Assembly (NCBI GenBank): GCA_024811115.1
Contig: JAKOGH010000381.1
Coordinates: forward strand, 1-27,663
DNA length: 27,663 nt
DNA from: Terana coerulea
Taxonomy: Eukaryota; Basidiomycota; Agaricomycetes; Polyporales; Phanerochaetaceae
Reading direction: 5' to 3'
The position numbers were made by a program, and so were the translations under genes. Positions 9,195 through 19,575 of this stretch are shown here, piece after piece. Within the stretch, counting starts at the first letter, position 1. Every line of letters starts with the position of its first letter. The notes beneath the pieces were generated by a model. The model saw only the letters and a list, made by a program, of their open reading frames with translations. It was not told where the DNA came from and did not search any database.

Positions 9195-11248
9195 ATGTCC
9201 TCAAATCCGCCAAATCCCAGGGGCTCTGCGGGCGCAGCAGAACCAAAGGCGCGAGGTGCCAACCGGTCCACCAAGGTCGCCGGAAAGCTCAAGGTCCTCC
9301 CAGAGCAGCCGGAACCAGTGCTCCCCAAGGACAACCTACGACTTGAACCGCATCTCTCTGCTCCGCCGAAGAGAGATGAGACGGAAGGCTCTGCCACCGC
9401 CGGAGATAGTGAAGAAGATGACGGGGACGATGAGGTTGACACCGAGGACGTGGAGGTGAGCTTATTGTTGCAACATGCATGTTCAGGGCTGAAGACGGGC
9501 GGCGGATCGCAGGTGTACAACCGTATAGATCTCATACCAGCCGGAACTGCACGCCGGGACGCCTTGCGGTTAACGAAGAAGAAAGCAAAGTCTCTGCCCC
9601 GTGTGACTGCGTACGCCACTGCTTCGTGGGTCTTCGCTCTTCTATTGTCCTACCCCGAGCCACATGTCCGCTGACGACGCGATCGTTAGGTCGTACCGCT
9701 TCCCGGAACTCATGCGGTTTTTCAACGCCCGGAGATCTACATACCACACCAACCCTCGCATCATAGACGACGTGATTTACACACCCTATGCCTATGATCC
9801 GCCGAGCTCCAGACACGTCCACTTTTCCTCGCAATCCCAGTCAGCCCTGGAAAGCTCGGACAACTATGAAGGGGCCGTGGAAGGCGACTTGCTTGGCGTG
9901 CCTGAACTCGCACCCGGTGAAGCGTCGTCTACGGAGCCAAACGGACCATCGGAACCTGAGCACAGGAACGGCGTCATGGCGAAACGGAAACACAAGAAGA
10001 GCAAGTTCGAGGAGGTACCGACTGAAGCGGAAATCTTCATGTTCCAGTATGGAACGGTCGTAATTTGGGGTATGTCCGAAGCTGAAGAGAAACGCTTCCT
10101 ATCGTCCATGTGAGTTTGTCGTAAATCGCGATGCAAGTCACTCAGCTTACATTGTGCATGTAGAAAACGCTTCGAGGTTGACCGACTATGTAAGCGCATA
10201 TTTCATTCTGCGTTCTGCTCTCTAACCACATCGCAATAGCGCCCGATGACGTCGAGATGGAGGATTTGAACTACTATCATGCGAACTACTCTCGGTGTGT
10301 AACAGCGTTATCGTTCATAGGGACCGTCATTGAAAGGAAATTATGTGCAGGATTTATAATGATGTCATCACATTGCGAAGAGGCTCAAGTTATATGTACG
10401 CCTGTTGATCAACCCTTCCCGCTGGAGGTCTGACATGACTTGACCGTAGGACCAAATTGTCTCTGTCACATGCCTTGGCCCAATCCGTCAAAATATCGTT
10501 GGTACGTGTGTACAAACCACCTTCTAGGTCGATCTAACAGCGTATAACGGTAGTTTGAGGAGCTTATCTCGTCCACGATTGAAGACACGAAAGACATCCC
10601 GGAGATCATCAGCGAGACTGGCAAGATTGGCATGCCACACAAAGGTCGGCTGTTTCCTATAATGCATGAGGCAGTTTTGACGTTTCTCTCAGAGATTATG
10701 CGCAAGATTGGTGAACTCTTTTTGTTACGCACCAACATCAATTCCGTCGGCTCTGTGTTGGATTCTCCTGTAAGCCGCGACGCCTGCTGTCCTCTGTCAA
10801 ACAAAACATTAACATTGAACTTCGTTATATAGGAGGTCTTCTGGGTGCGGATCGACTGATTAATAGCCCTTCAATCTCAGTTAGCTAACGACGTGTTTTG
10901 ATAGACGTACCCAGACCTGCAGCCTCTGTACGACGCTGCTCGGAGTTACCTGGAAATACCTCAGCGCATCAATCTCTTGAACACACGCGTAGAGGTGCGC
11001 TTTGGGTCTTCGTCCACTTAACCATGATCATTCAATCGCGGTATCTCGTAGGTACTGCAAGACATGCTTCAGCTACTAAAAGAAACGGTTCACAGCAGGC
11101 ACGCCGAGCGTTTAGAGACTATCGTTATTTGGCTGATTGTCGTCGAAATTGGTGTGTTACTCCGGTTCTCTTTGCTCTTTGTTGGCAGCTGATTTCACTT
11201 GATGCAGCTCTGGGGATCACCACCATCCTGGTCGACCTTTACTCATAA
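9195..11248 (+). CDS. RMD1/Sif2-Sif3-like protein (DUF155 family)
   Basis: Member of the DUF155 family (yeast RMD1, fission-yeast Sif2/Sif3, human RMND1). The family is associated with mitochondrial or membrane-linked roles; its biochemical activity is poorly defined. Exons: 9195-9455, 9513-9625, 9690-10109, 10164-10189, 10240-10294, 10351-10395, 10450-10501, 10554-10644, 10693-10769, 10833-10844, 10905-10994, 11052-11151, 11208-11248. They sum to 1383 nt, 460 residues, with no frame break. Visible blocks in order: basic TKKKAKSLPRVTAYATA, a low-complexity linker, EIFMFQYGTVVIWG followed by SEAEEKRFL (the DUF155 core), SLSHALAQS, KIGELFLLRTNINSVGSVLD, and a C-terminal hydrophobic segment (TIVIWLIVVEIALGITTILV) that is probably membrane-spanning. 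Exon 10 is only 12 nt and encodes EVFW. I chose ATG 9195; an in-frame ATG at 9132 inside the upstream element would add 21 residues. It is transcribed toward the MDR gene. Confidence 0.9.
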
Positions 11249-11501
11249 TTACTCAAGAACTCTCGGTGGCTCCTGATACCATTGGACAATGTTTTACGTC
11301 GCTTAATTTGTATTTTATACATATCTTGCATCATCGTTTTCTCTCACACTTAGTGCTTACACCTATCTTTCTACTGTGCCACAACTGCACCAAAATGAAG
11401 TCTGAACTCCTGCTGACGTTCTGGCAGTGCAGTATGGTATATTACTAACATTGAGTGTTACAATTGGCTTGCTACAACTTTACCTCTTCCACCGAGCCGT
11501 T

Positions 11502-12817
11502 TCAGACAACAATGACTGCCTTGCCAACGTTCTTGCCCGTGTGGACAGACAACAACGCCTCACCCGCCTCCTTCAAGCTGAACTTGTGCTCGCGGCTCGT
11601 GATCTTGCCCGCGAGAACCAGAGGAGTCACGGTCTCGTAGAACTTGGGCAGGGCGGCGGCGGACGGACCAGTGCCGGTAGTGAAGCCCCGAACTGTCAGG
11701 CTGCGTTCGAAGATCTCCTCAAAGTGCTGTTTGGGCCATGTCAAACAAGGGTGTCAAACAGGATATACAGAAAGTGCGCACCTTGATGTTGTCACCGTTA
11801 CCATCGTTGTTTGCTGCACTGAGGGCACCGCAAGCGATGATGAGGCCGAGCGAGTTCATGTTCTTGAGGGCCGCGTCCAGAGTTGGACCGCAGACATTGT
11901 CCCAGTAACTGCAAGATTGCTCAGTATAGCACGTTTTCCCGAGAAGATGACGCTCACATGTCAATAGGACCGTGCTCCTTCAATACCGCGGCTGTGTCCT
12001 GCTCCTTGTAGTTGAAGGCTACATCAACACCGATGCTCTTCAAGATCTTGATCTTCTCGGCTGAGCCAGCGGAGCCAATAACCTTGATGTTGGGGTTGCA
12101 GATCTTGGCGTACTCGCAGACGAAACTGCCATGCCATTTAGCTTCTGCATTGCTAGAGCCACGCTGGACTACTCACGTTCCAACCGGTCCCGCTGCCGCA
12201 GAGACGAAGATGGTCTTGCTCTCCTTCACCTTCTCCTTGCCGAATGTATCAAATGCCGAGAATGCGCTCTTCCCCGCGAGGCCGAGGATACCCGTGTACA
12301 CGACAGCAGGAATGGCTTCAGGCTTGTCAACCTTGGCAAGGTACTTCAAGTGGTGCTGTTGCTCAGGAGGGCCGGGCCACACAGAGTACTCCTGGAAGTC
12401 TACTCAGAGGTTATATATACTGGAGGCGAACGTATGAGCTGCACGACGTACTAAGGTACCCATCAACAAAGTCCCCAGCCTTGAAGTCAGGGTTCTCACT
12501 GCGAACAACAGTGGCAACTCCAAAGTTATCGACACTACAAACAACTGTTAGCTCAGTTGGTGAATGCAACAAGTGTATGATGCTCACGGTTGCTTGAGCT
12601 TCAGGATAGGGCTGAATACGGCCTGCTGGCTCTCGGGCGCGCGCATGCGGTAACGCATGTACGGGTCACTGGAAAGTGCGATAGTCTTGAGAAGGACACC
12701 TCCATTCAGAGGTACACGCTCTAGGTCAATCTCTTCCTCGACATATTTGACGGTTGTGGCGGGGTCGATCTGGCCGGTGGGCTGATTGACGTAGTAAACG
12801 GTACCGTTCTTCACCAT
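11502..12817 (-). CDS. MDR-family NADP-dependent oxidoreductase (alkenal/prostaglandin reductase-like)
   Basis: Medium-chain dehydrogenase/reductase of the zinc-free branch that includes leukotriene B4 12-hydroxydehydrogenase/prostaglandin reductase and plant alkenal reductases. These use NADPH to reduce the C=C bond of alpha,beta-unsaturated carbonyls in the cytosol. Exons (minus): 12817-12588, 12534-12452, 12399-12177, 12125-11958, 11908-11782, 11726-11502; 1056 nt, 351 residues, the usual family length, with no frame break. Landmarks: SSDPYMRYRM near residue 50, VDNFGVATVV, FQEYSVWPG, VVYTGILGLAG, the dinucleotide-binding SAAAGPVGTF at about 171-180, a GSAGSAEK loop typical of NADP binding, FNYKEQD, YWDNVCG and IACGALS. 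The last exon has an RGFTTG segment and ends GKNVGKAVIVV. A TATA-like TTAAATA lies about 77 nt upstream of the start. The exact substrate cannot be told from sequence. Confidence 0.9.
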
Positions 12818-13877
12818 GGCTGCAGGAGAAATGCGGGTTCAAGGCGAAGCAGGGTTATTGATAGGTGGATGCCCATAGCGCATTCGTCTCTGCTATTTAA
12901 CTTCATCAGCACGCACTTGGGTTGTGGTCCTTCGTTGGTGTGATTCGCGGAACCCGTAACCATGGTCGAATAGTTTGGCCTGCATGTGTCATATGTCGCT
13001 CAAACGAAGTTCCCGGAATGAGAAAGTCTATAACGAACCCACCGATATGTCGAGATTAAAATTTAGGAGTTGACTTAGATCCCGTCGTAGTACTGTCCAT
13101 CAGATGAACGGCACTAGCCCGTAGCGAAGCTGCACATCCTGTCAAGTTACTGCACACTTCTTCCTGCAGATTTCCAGGAAGTAGCTGGCGGACCATTGAC
13201 ATATAGCTGCATTTGGGCAAAAAAAACCCCCGCTGGAGACGACGAGTGAAGGCAGGTGCAAGGCGGTGAGGGCAGAGGTTGTCCGAGTCGCTCCTGGCTT
13301 GAGCCTCCTCCGAAGCGCCTTTGTGGCACCGCCGGCGGACCGGCAACACCGGGGCGTTTGAACATGTTCTTTCTGATTAGCTTCCACCTCGTTCCTGACC
13401 CAGACGGTCCTTGGACGGTCGTCCTGGGATATTGTACTTCATGAGCTTGACATCGAGCTTCAAACTACACTGCTCTCCGAGATGAACCTCCCGCACAATA
13501 ATGCTGGCGTACTCGCGAGGACTACTCGGGCACCTATTTGCAGCCTTTTCGGTCCAGTTTACAACCAGGCAGTGTCTCAAAGTTCCAGTCGGCTGACTGC
13601 TACGTAGCCGGGTACTGCTTTCGGCGGTGGTCATACCGCCTTCCAGGGTCGGAGGCGACGACGCTGGACAGCTTGAGCATCGAAGATATCTATTCCCATC
13701 AGAACGACGTTCTACCCACGCTATTTGGCAACCAGAACGTCTCGGGCTGATCCCTGCCTGGTGAGTATTCATTTCGGTTGTTGCTACTGGACGGGCATTT
13801 CAACGTTGACCTGCTGGCATATTTCCCAACCACCACCGCAACCACTCCCGACTCCAGCAACACAACCTCTCAACGCC
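12818..13877. other. Divergent promoter interval between the MDR and nitronate monooxygenase genes
   Basis: About 1.06 kb between two divergently transcribed genes. It holds an A8/C5 tract at 13219-13231. Overlapping short frames on both strands, including a 131-codon minus-strand frame at 13377-13772, show no recognisable motif and no supportable splicing. The 60 bp before ATG 13878 are a CA/CT-rich leader of the kind common in fungal 5' UTRs. I see no further gene. Confidence 0.5.
12894..12900 (-). promoter_or_regulatory. TATA-like element upstream of the MDR gene
   Basis: TTAAATA on the minus strand, 77-83 nt upstream of the MDR start codon, at a plausible TATA distance. The call rests on sequence and position only. 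Confidence 0.35.
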
Positions 13878-15121
13878 ATGCAACCTATCAAGACCAAGCT
13901 CACGGAGCTTCTCAGTGCGTATATTTGATGCAATGTCTTACACAACCCCGCATGGCTTAACACGGATATCATGGCGTAGACATCTCCACGCCGATTGTCG
14001 GCGCACCTATGGGGTATGGCTGGTCTGCTGATCTCGCTGGTGCAGTAACCAAGGCGGGTGGTTTTGGTATGTTCGGAGCAGGTACGTCCGGGCACACATG
14101 CGCAGTTATGCTCCGAGACCGTTGTCCAATCCTCCGTACTCACCGCGAATCCACTGTGCCAGCCTTCGACACGTCAGACACCATACGGAAGACCCTCGCA
14201 GGCGTGCGCACGCGCCTTGGTGTTCGGGCCGACGAGCCCCTGCCCATCGGCGTCGGCCTGGTGGGCTGGGTGCTGGACAAGACGGAGGCGTCGGAGGACC
14301 CGCGGCTGCCGACGGTGCTCGACGAGCGGCCGCAAGCAATCTACCTCGCGTTCGGCGACAACCTGGGGCAGTACGTCCGCCGGGTGCGCACGCACGAGCA
14401 GGACCGCACGCACAAGACCCTCGTGTTCGTGTGCGTGAACACGCTGGACGAGGCGCGGCGCGCGGCGCACGAGTGGGAGGCCGACGTGATCGTCGCGCAG
14501 GGTGAGTCAACGCCACATCACACTACTTTCCCTCGCGTACCTGTCTTCCGTGTCCTGACGACGCCCGCGTTGTCCCACAGGCGTCGAGGCCGGCGGCCAC
14601 GGGAGCATTCACGCACCGCCACTGTCGATACTGCTTGCGGCGATCCTGGCCGAGCTCCCCGACGGGCCCCCGTCGTGGCGGCGGGCGGGATCGCGACCGG
14701 AGCGCAGGTCGCGTCGCTGCTGACACTTGGCGCGGCGGGCATCCTCCTGGGCACGCGCCTGCTCTTCACGGAGGAGTGCCAGTACACGGCGTTGCAGAAG
14801 TCCATGATCCTCGAGGCGGGCCTGAACGACGCGGTGCAGAGCGCGTCCTTTGACGAGGCGATGGGGCTGGCGTGGCCGAAGGGCATCGTCGGGCATGGCA
14901 TCGCGAACGGGCTTTATCACGACAGCGTGGATGGGCTGCCGTTGGAGGAACGCCAGAAGAGGTTCAACGAAGCGAAAGCGAGTGGAGATAGGAACCATAC
15001 TCTCGCGTGGGCGGGCAAAGCCGTCGGACTCACAAACAAGATCCAGCCTGCGGCGGAAGTTGTTCAGGAGGTCCACGAAGAGGCAGTGAAGGCCCTGCAA
15101 GCCGCGACGGCTCTGTTGTGA
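13878..15121 (+). CDS. Nitronate monooxygenase (2-nitropropane dioxygenase family)
   Basis: FMN-dependent TIM-barrel enzyme that oxidises nitronates/nitroalkanes to carbonyls with nitrite release. Exons: 13878-13914, 13980-14081, 14163-14501, 14581-15121. The N terminus MQPIKTKLTELLNISTPIVG leads into the first FMN-binding strand; then AGAVTKAGGFGMFGAG, LPIGVGLVGWVLD, FVCVNTLDEARRAA and VIVAQGVEAGGHGS, which carries the family's histidine-bearing AGGHG motif, then VVAAGGIATGAQVASLLTLGA (phosphate-binding loop) and GILLGTRLLFTEE. Exons sum to 1019 nt, one short of a multiple of three. The frame changes between PDGPP and VVAAGG at a run of five C (14667-14671) that should be six. Both flanking segments are conserved, so I read this as a one-base omission; the corrected protein is 339 residues. 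It converges on the DJ-1 gene, with stops 79 bp apart. Confidence 0.9.
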
Positions 15122-15200
15122 TTGATATGTTCGCATTCATGGATAATGTTGGGAGTACTTGTACACTGTTATCTATTTAGGCCTCGTTTGTTTGCAGGGT
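15122..15200. other. Short convergent spacer between two stop codons
   Basis: Only 79 bp separate the nitronate monooxygenase stop (plus) from the DJ-1-like stop (minus). Both 3' UTRs must lie largely inside the opposite transcription unit, so the two transcripts are expected to overlap antisense at their ends. Confidence 0.6.
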
Positions 15201-16094
15201 TCACGCAAATGTGTTGGATGGGAAAATCATAGGATCAGCAACCTCTTTGCGCTTCTCCTTTCCACACAGCAGCTCGACTAGCGTGAGTGCAAATGGAAAG
15301 GCTGTACCTGGTCCTCGGCTGCAAGACGAGATTGGGTGTCAACGCTGAGCCATGGGTCTGGTCTACTAACAAGCCGATGCACGAACCTTGTTACAAGTTT
15401 GCCAGACACAACGACAGGGTCTTCTTTGTAGTCAAACTCTACAGAGACCATGAGAGATACCACCATGAAGCGCCACCACTCTTGCACTTACTCTCTTCGA
15501 GCTGCGCCTTGACACTGGGGTGCGATGTCAAGGGTTGCTTGGGGAGGCCGGAGGTCAAGGCGGCCAAACTTCCTGTAGCACCCTTAGTCACATAGCACTG
15601 ACCATTCGCCTGGGTAAACATACCAGCACAAATCATACCGACGTGCTTGTCCTCGTCCAAGAACCGGCGGACGAGATGCTGTACCGGCGAGTTCGTCGAG
15701 ATGGTTTCTGCGCCTTTGGCGCCGCCGGGGATTACGAGCAGATCATAGTTTTCCTATGTGTCCATTCAATAGCGATGTTCAATCAATGACCATGAATTGC
15801 ATAAAACGATGTAGGTGACGTACAGGTGTGCAGTCCTGGGGCGAGAAAAACATGTCTGGCAGGATGTTGATCCCGCGCGAGCCGCGAGCGAACGGCGGAC
15901 TGTTGAACGTAGCGTCGTTGTCGGGCTCTGCAGCGACATAGGCTGAAGTAGCTGCGATGCCTGCACGAACGAGAGTGTCATACGTGATGGTGCTAATCAC
16001 GCTCGTCAAGTTAGTGAACTCGGCTCAAGAAACAGACAACGCACAACTCCATTTCTTCCGTTCCATCAGCGATCAGGATGAGTGCCTTGACCAT
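15201..16094 (-). CDS. DJ-1/PfpI family protein
   Basis: Member of the DJ-1/PARK7 branch of the DJ-1/PfpI superfamily, whose members act in oxidative-stress protection and glyoxalase/deglycase-type chemistry. Exons (minus): 16094-16045, 15992-15824, 15753-15624, 15572-15492, 15438-15387, 15318-15201; exactly 600 nt, 199 residues, close to the family length, without frame break. Landmarks: MVKALILIADGTEEMEF with the conserved glutamate near residue 15, TYDTLVRAGI, DLLVIPGGAKGAETI, and the nucleophile elbow VGMICAGSLAAL with the reactive cysteine near residue 115. These are followed by LPKQPLTSHPSVKAQLE, VVVSGKLVTSRGPGTAFPFAL and C-terminal FPSNTFA. Every intron is 51-70 nt and each join restores a conserved block, so the model is firm. 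It is tandem with the membrane-protein gene upstream and converges with nitronate monooxygenase. Confidence 0.93.
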
Positions 16095-16420
16095 TGTGTA
16101 CTAAGCCTGGATGTATGTGTCCAAAGTTGCAATTTAGGATTTTCTGCGCACGACTGTTTCAACTCAAGCAGTGAGCGGCAGGAAGCGCGTTGGGTTTACA
16201 GCCTATGACGTCATCTAAATGAAGGTGCTCAATTGAAAGGAGGGTAAGTACAGTAATAACACTTCGAAAGGACAGTCGCATTGCACCCAGCAGGGCTCTA
16301 TAGTATCAACATTTACAATTAACCCCGACGAGACCAGATCCGTCGGTACAGGCAAGTCGTAGCGTAACAGTACATAGGCGCGAGATGGTAACCAAAATGG
16401 TAGCAAGAGTATGCATGTCG
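16095..16420. other. Spacer between membrane-protein stop and DJ-1 start
   Basis: 326 bp between two tandem minus-strand genes. It must hold the membrane-protein terminator region and the DJ-1 promoter. No TATA box, gene or repeat stood out. Confidence 0.45.
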
Positions 16421-17768
16421 TTACTTTTGGTCCATGCGGATTTCGGCATCACTCTGACCGTCGTTGTGTGCCTCGACATCCCTTTTGATCTGGATGGCGA
16501 TGGCACGAGCAGGGACCGTGCCTATCGTATTCCGTGCACGGCGATCCGCGCCGGCGTTGTGTTCGGAGGACCGTGTAAAGCTGCTCATCTTCTCGGAGGA
16601 GCGCAGCGTAATGCGGATGCTGATAGCGTTGAAAGTAATAGCCTGCAAAGTGTCTCAGCACTGTGTAGTGGATCTTTAGCGGTAATGCGGAAGACATACC
16701 ACGAGGGGTGTGATGGACTCAAGGAGGATATACTGCGCGTTGATGCCGCCAGCGTACAGAGCCAGGACGAGTAACTCCACGAGCAGCTGCAGCGCCGCAG
16801 ACTCGATCAAGATGCGAACCACAGGCATGAGGTTGCCCTTGACCGCGCGAAACTTCGCCGCCTTGCGGTCTGCCTGCCAGATGCGCCAGGCCATGAGGGC
16901 CGTGGTGATGAACGACTGGATGAACGACACTGCGTAGAAGGTCGTGATCCAGTGGAGCAGCCGCGGGTCGAAGACAGTCGAATCAGGATTCTCCGAACCA
17001 TAGAGGCCGCACACAGAGTACCCGGAAACTGTAGCACATTCAGCGTTGCGTCTTCATCGGAGAAGGAAGGACGTACCGGTGCCGGCAACGAGCAACATGC
17101 ACGGTAAGACGATAACTCTCCAGTCGCGGCCCCACACTACCCACGTCCGGTATATCTGGATAGCCTATAAGTAACTTGACGTGATTAACCACATGGCCCA
17201 CTCACAGCAACGGCGTCTCCTAGAATCTCCTGGGTAGCGTAAAGCGTGTCCTTCGCTATGTGGCTTGAAGACGAGAGAACACTGATGTAGGCTGCTGGTC
17301 CTCCCGGGTCTCCTGCGTGCTTGATATAGCCCTGGATCATACGCATGCAGTTAAGCACTACAAAGCCTAAGTCAAGCGATATATACGCGGGAAGAAGGAT
17401 AGCGCTTGCCAAGGTGAGCGGTTGCAATGCCGAACATGAGGACGCTGATTGAGAACATGATCTGTTGTATTCATCGTCAGGACGCAAGGCATGAAATGAA
17501 GCGGCAAACGGCGGGATACCTTGCTGTGTCGATCCTGATATCCTCGCAGAGTCAGGCTGACGAACAGAGTGGCCAAGAAAAGACAGAACAGGAAACCTGG
17601 ACAATGCGTTCAGTAAGCGGCTCGTCCGAGCACGCGCCGCACGAACCATAGAGGAGAGACTGAGTGGAGAGTCCGTCAGTGGCCGCCAGCCGGGATTCAA
17701 CGCGTTCGTATGCGCACCTCCACCCAGAAACCGACCAGGTACACCTTCTCGAGCGATAATTGGGCCAT
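16421..17768 (-). CDS. Basidiomycete multi-pass (7-TM-like) membrane protein
   Basis: Integral membrane protein of a family abundant in Agaricomycetes, with no established function. Exons (minus): 17768-17718, 17659-17647, 17596-17520, 17461-17410, 17366-17206, 17164-17077, 17028-16700, 16642-16421; 993 nt, 330 residues, frame intact. The N terminus MAQLSLEKVYLVGFWVE is followed by hydrophobic segments GFLFCLFLATLFVSL, IMFSISVLMFGIATAHLGF, IYRTWVVWGRDWRVIV with LPCMLLVAG, WITTFYAVSFIQSFITTALM, ILIESAALQLLVELLVLAL and the PLVAITFNAISIRITLR block. A polar tail of about 60 residues, rich in Arg, Asp and Ser, is probably cytosolic. The intron at 17367-17409 starts GC rather than GT (TTG|GCAAGC) and is the only join restoring HLGFVVLNCM. 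Exon 2 is only 13 nt. Ligand and role cannot be inferred. Confidence 0.85.
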
Positions 17769-19575
17769 GCTGTCGAGATTTAGGACCTAAAAGAAACCGT
17801 GAAGGAAAGGACGGGCGAGGCTGAACCTCTCGCTATCGATGCAGTCAGCTCGAACGACCGGGCGAACGAGCGTGGTGCAGGTAGCGAGGAAGGGGCGGTT
17901 GGGGACGTTTTGTCATTTTTTGAAGTTGGAAATGATCCCTTGTCTTTACGGGATTTCTCGTAAGCTCCCATCAAACGAGTGCGGGACCGCCGCGTGCAGG
18001 GTCGAAAGATGGATACACGGGGCGCTCGCCCTAATTGGTGCCGCGATCAGCGCGATGGGGTCAATCTTTGCGAGCGCCGCGACGGTACTACGGTACATGT
18101 TGCGCCAATGAGATGCCAACATGATGCTTGTGCAGCTGCGTTATTCCAAGTGCCATGGTAGATGGCTCGAACAGATGTACCTTACAATGGTGGAGGCCGT
18201 CTTCGGCCTTTCGGGATGGCGGCCGCGTGTTGACAATGCGAGAGGCTCGGCGTGATGCGCCGTCGCTTGTGAGAGGTTTCGTGAACATCTCAGCATTCCT
18301 GGACGCGCAGTTCCGTGGAAGCCATGGGAGGTAACCATGATTCGGCCCGTTGCCTAGGGCACTAGCCTAACGTCACATACACAACGGACCAAGGAAACAA
18401 GCTTGCATGAAACTTGGATGGAGTAGATGTCTCACTACCGAGATATTCAAGCTCGGAGATATACTCGGGGCCCCGCTGCCAGCACGAAAACTATTAACAT
18501 TGTGACAATCCTCGTAAGTAGACGTACTTCAGCACCAAGTGGCAAAAGTCCCTAACAGTGCCTTTCTTGCCATGGTATTTGGTTGCGAGACGAAGACGCG
18601 GAGGGGATTCAGATCCGACGGCGAGACCCAAGCGAGAGCCTAGAGGCGCCTGAGATCTGATGTCAGATTGGGCAATTTTATGATGGCCGCCAAATAGACG
18701 CCTCGGCAATGCGGAGGTCAACTTGGCCGGTGGTTGGCCACAGTCCAAGATTCCGTAGTATAATAACGCTATACATAAAGCACATAGTAGCGTGCACTCA
18801 TAACTCTGCTTACCCGTAGCAGTGAAGCAAATAGCGCTTACGTGCCTCCAGCAAGTTGATACCTCACAGTCACAGCAATCCAATGGCCGCATCTGCCAGT
18901 GTCTTGTTACTGAACACTCTTGTGGCACAATGCTTGTTAGGAAGGAACAGTGTCCAAATTTCTGAAGAAGCAATTTTGTGAGCAGAATCGACGTCAGAAT
19001 TGCCTCAGCTCTGGTTGTTAATCATCAAACAATTGTCAAGCAATTGAGTTCAATAATCGCCGTAACTGTCTACTCTGACCCTCCCCGGTATTAAATATAT
19101 ACTCATGAATAGTGCTATTTTTCAGGAAGAATTTTCGTACCTGCAATCTCTACTCTCGATGCACCGCAAATTGCAATCGTAGGTTTTAACGACTTGATAT
19201 TTGCAGGCGTCCCTTCCAAAGGTGGCAGTCAACGGCTTTGTGGCGTTTGATGGACGGCCAGTTTGGTTCCGATCAAAGTTTTCGTCACTTGCTTCCATCC
19301 CAATGCCAGCGTCCATTGCCTGACGGACGACCCATTCGTTTGTAGGAGTCTGGCTACTCTACCTGGGGAGGCTAGTCCGCTGGTGCCAGGGTGGCATCAC
19401 CTCGTGACACACTGACAGGCTCCCACCGTGCGACGAAGTGCCAGATCTGGGCTCTGCAAATCCGAAAACAGTCAGCAGCGCTCGAAGGCATATATATGCA
19501 GACCGCAACACCAAGGATGCACGGCTTGACGTCTTTTCTTCCCACTCTCTCGTCCTCACCAGGGCTCCCCGCAGA
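17769..19575. other. 1.8-kb divergent interval upstream of nitrate reductase
   Basis: It lies between the membrane-protein gene (minus) and the nitrate reductase pseudogene (plus). A 159-codon minus-strand frame (18494-18973) has no motif, no codon bias and no splice context, so I do not call it. No nitrite reductase or nitrate transporter, common nitrate-reductase neighbours in fungi, is present. An AT-rich segment at about 18960-19130 contains CAATTG palindromes. Confidence 0.5.
19491..19498 (+). promoter_or_regulatory. TATA box of the nitrate reductase pseudogene
   Basis: TATATATG, ending 77 bp before ATG 19576, in an otherwise GC-moderate stretch; this is the usual spacing for a fungal TATA box with a short leader. 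Confidence 0.4.

Noticed and set aside
9338..9350. GGTTCAAGTC-like tRNA B-box on the minus strand
   Set aside because: Lies inside exon 1 of the RMD1-like gene and no cloverleaf or A-box could be drawn around it.
9456..9486. 31-nt intron in the RMD1-like gene (gtgagc to ttcag)
   Set aside because: Too short; the 57-nt intron 9456-9512 keeps phase and joins to the VYNRIDLIP block.
13377..13772. 131-codon minus-strand frame in the MDR/nitronate monooxygenase promoter gap
   Set aside because: No recognisable domain, overlapping open frames on the other strand, no convincing introns.
14106..14516. Long Arg/Ala/Pro-rich frames on both strands within nitronate monooxygenase
   Set aside because: GC-rich shadows of exon 3.
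18494..18973. 159-codon minus-strand frame upstream of nitrate reductase
   Set aside because: Cys-rich but without motif or repeat structure, wrong codon bias, and no promoter or splice signals.
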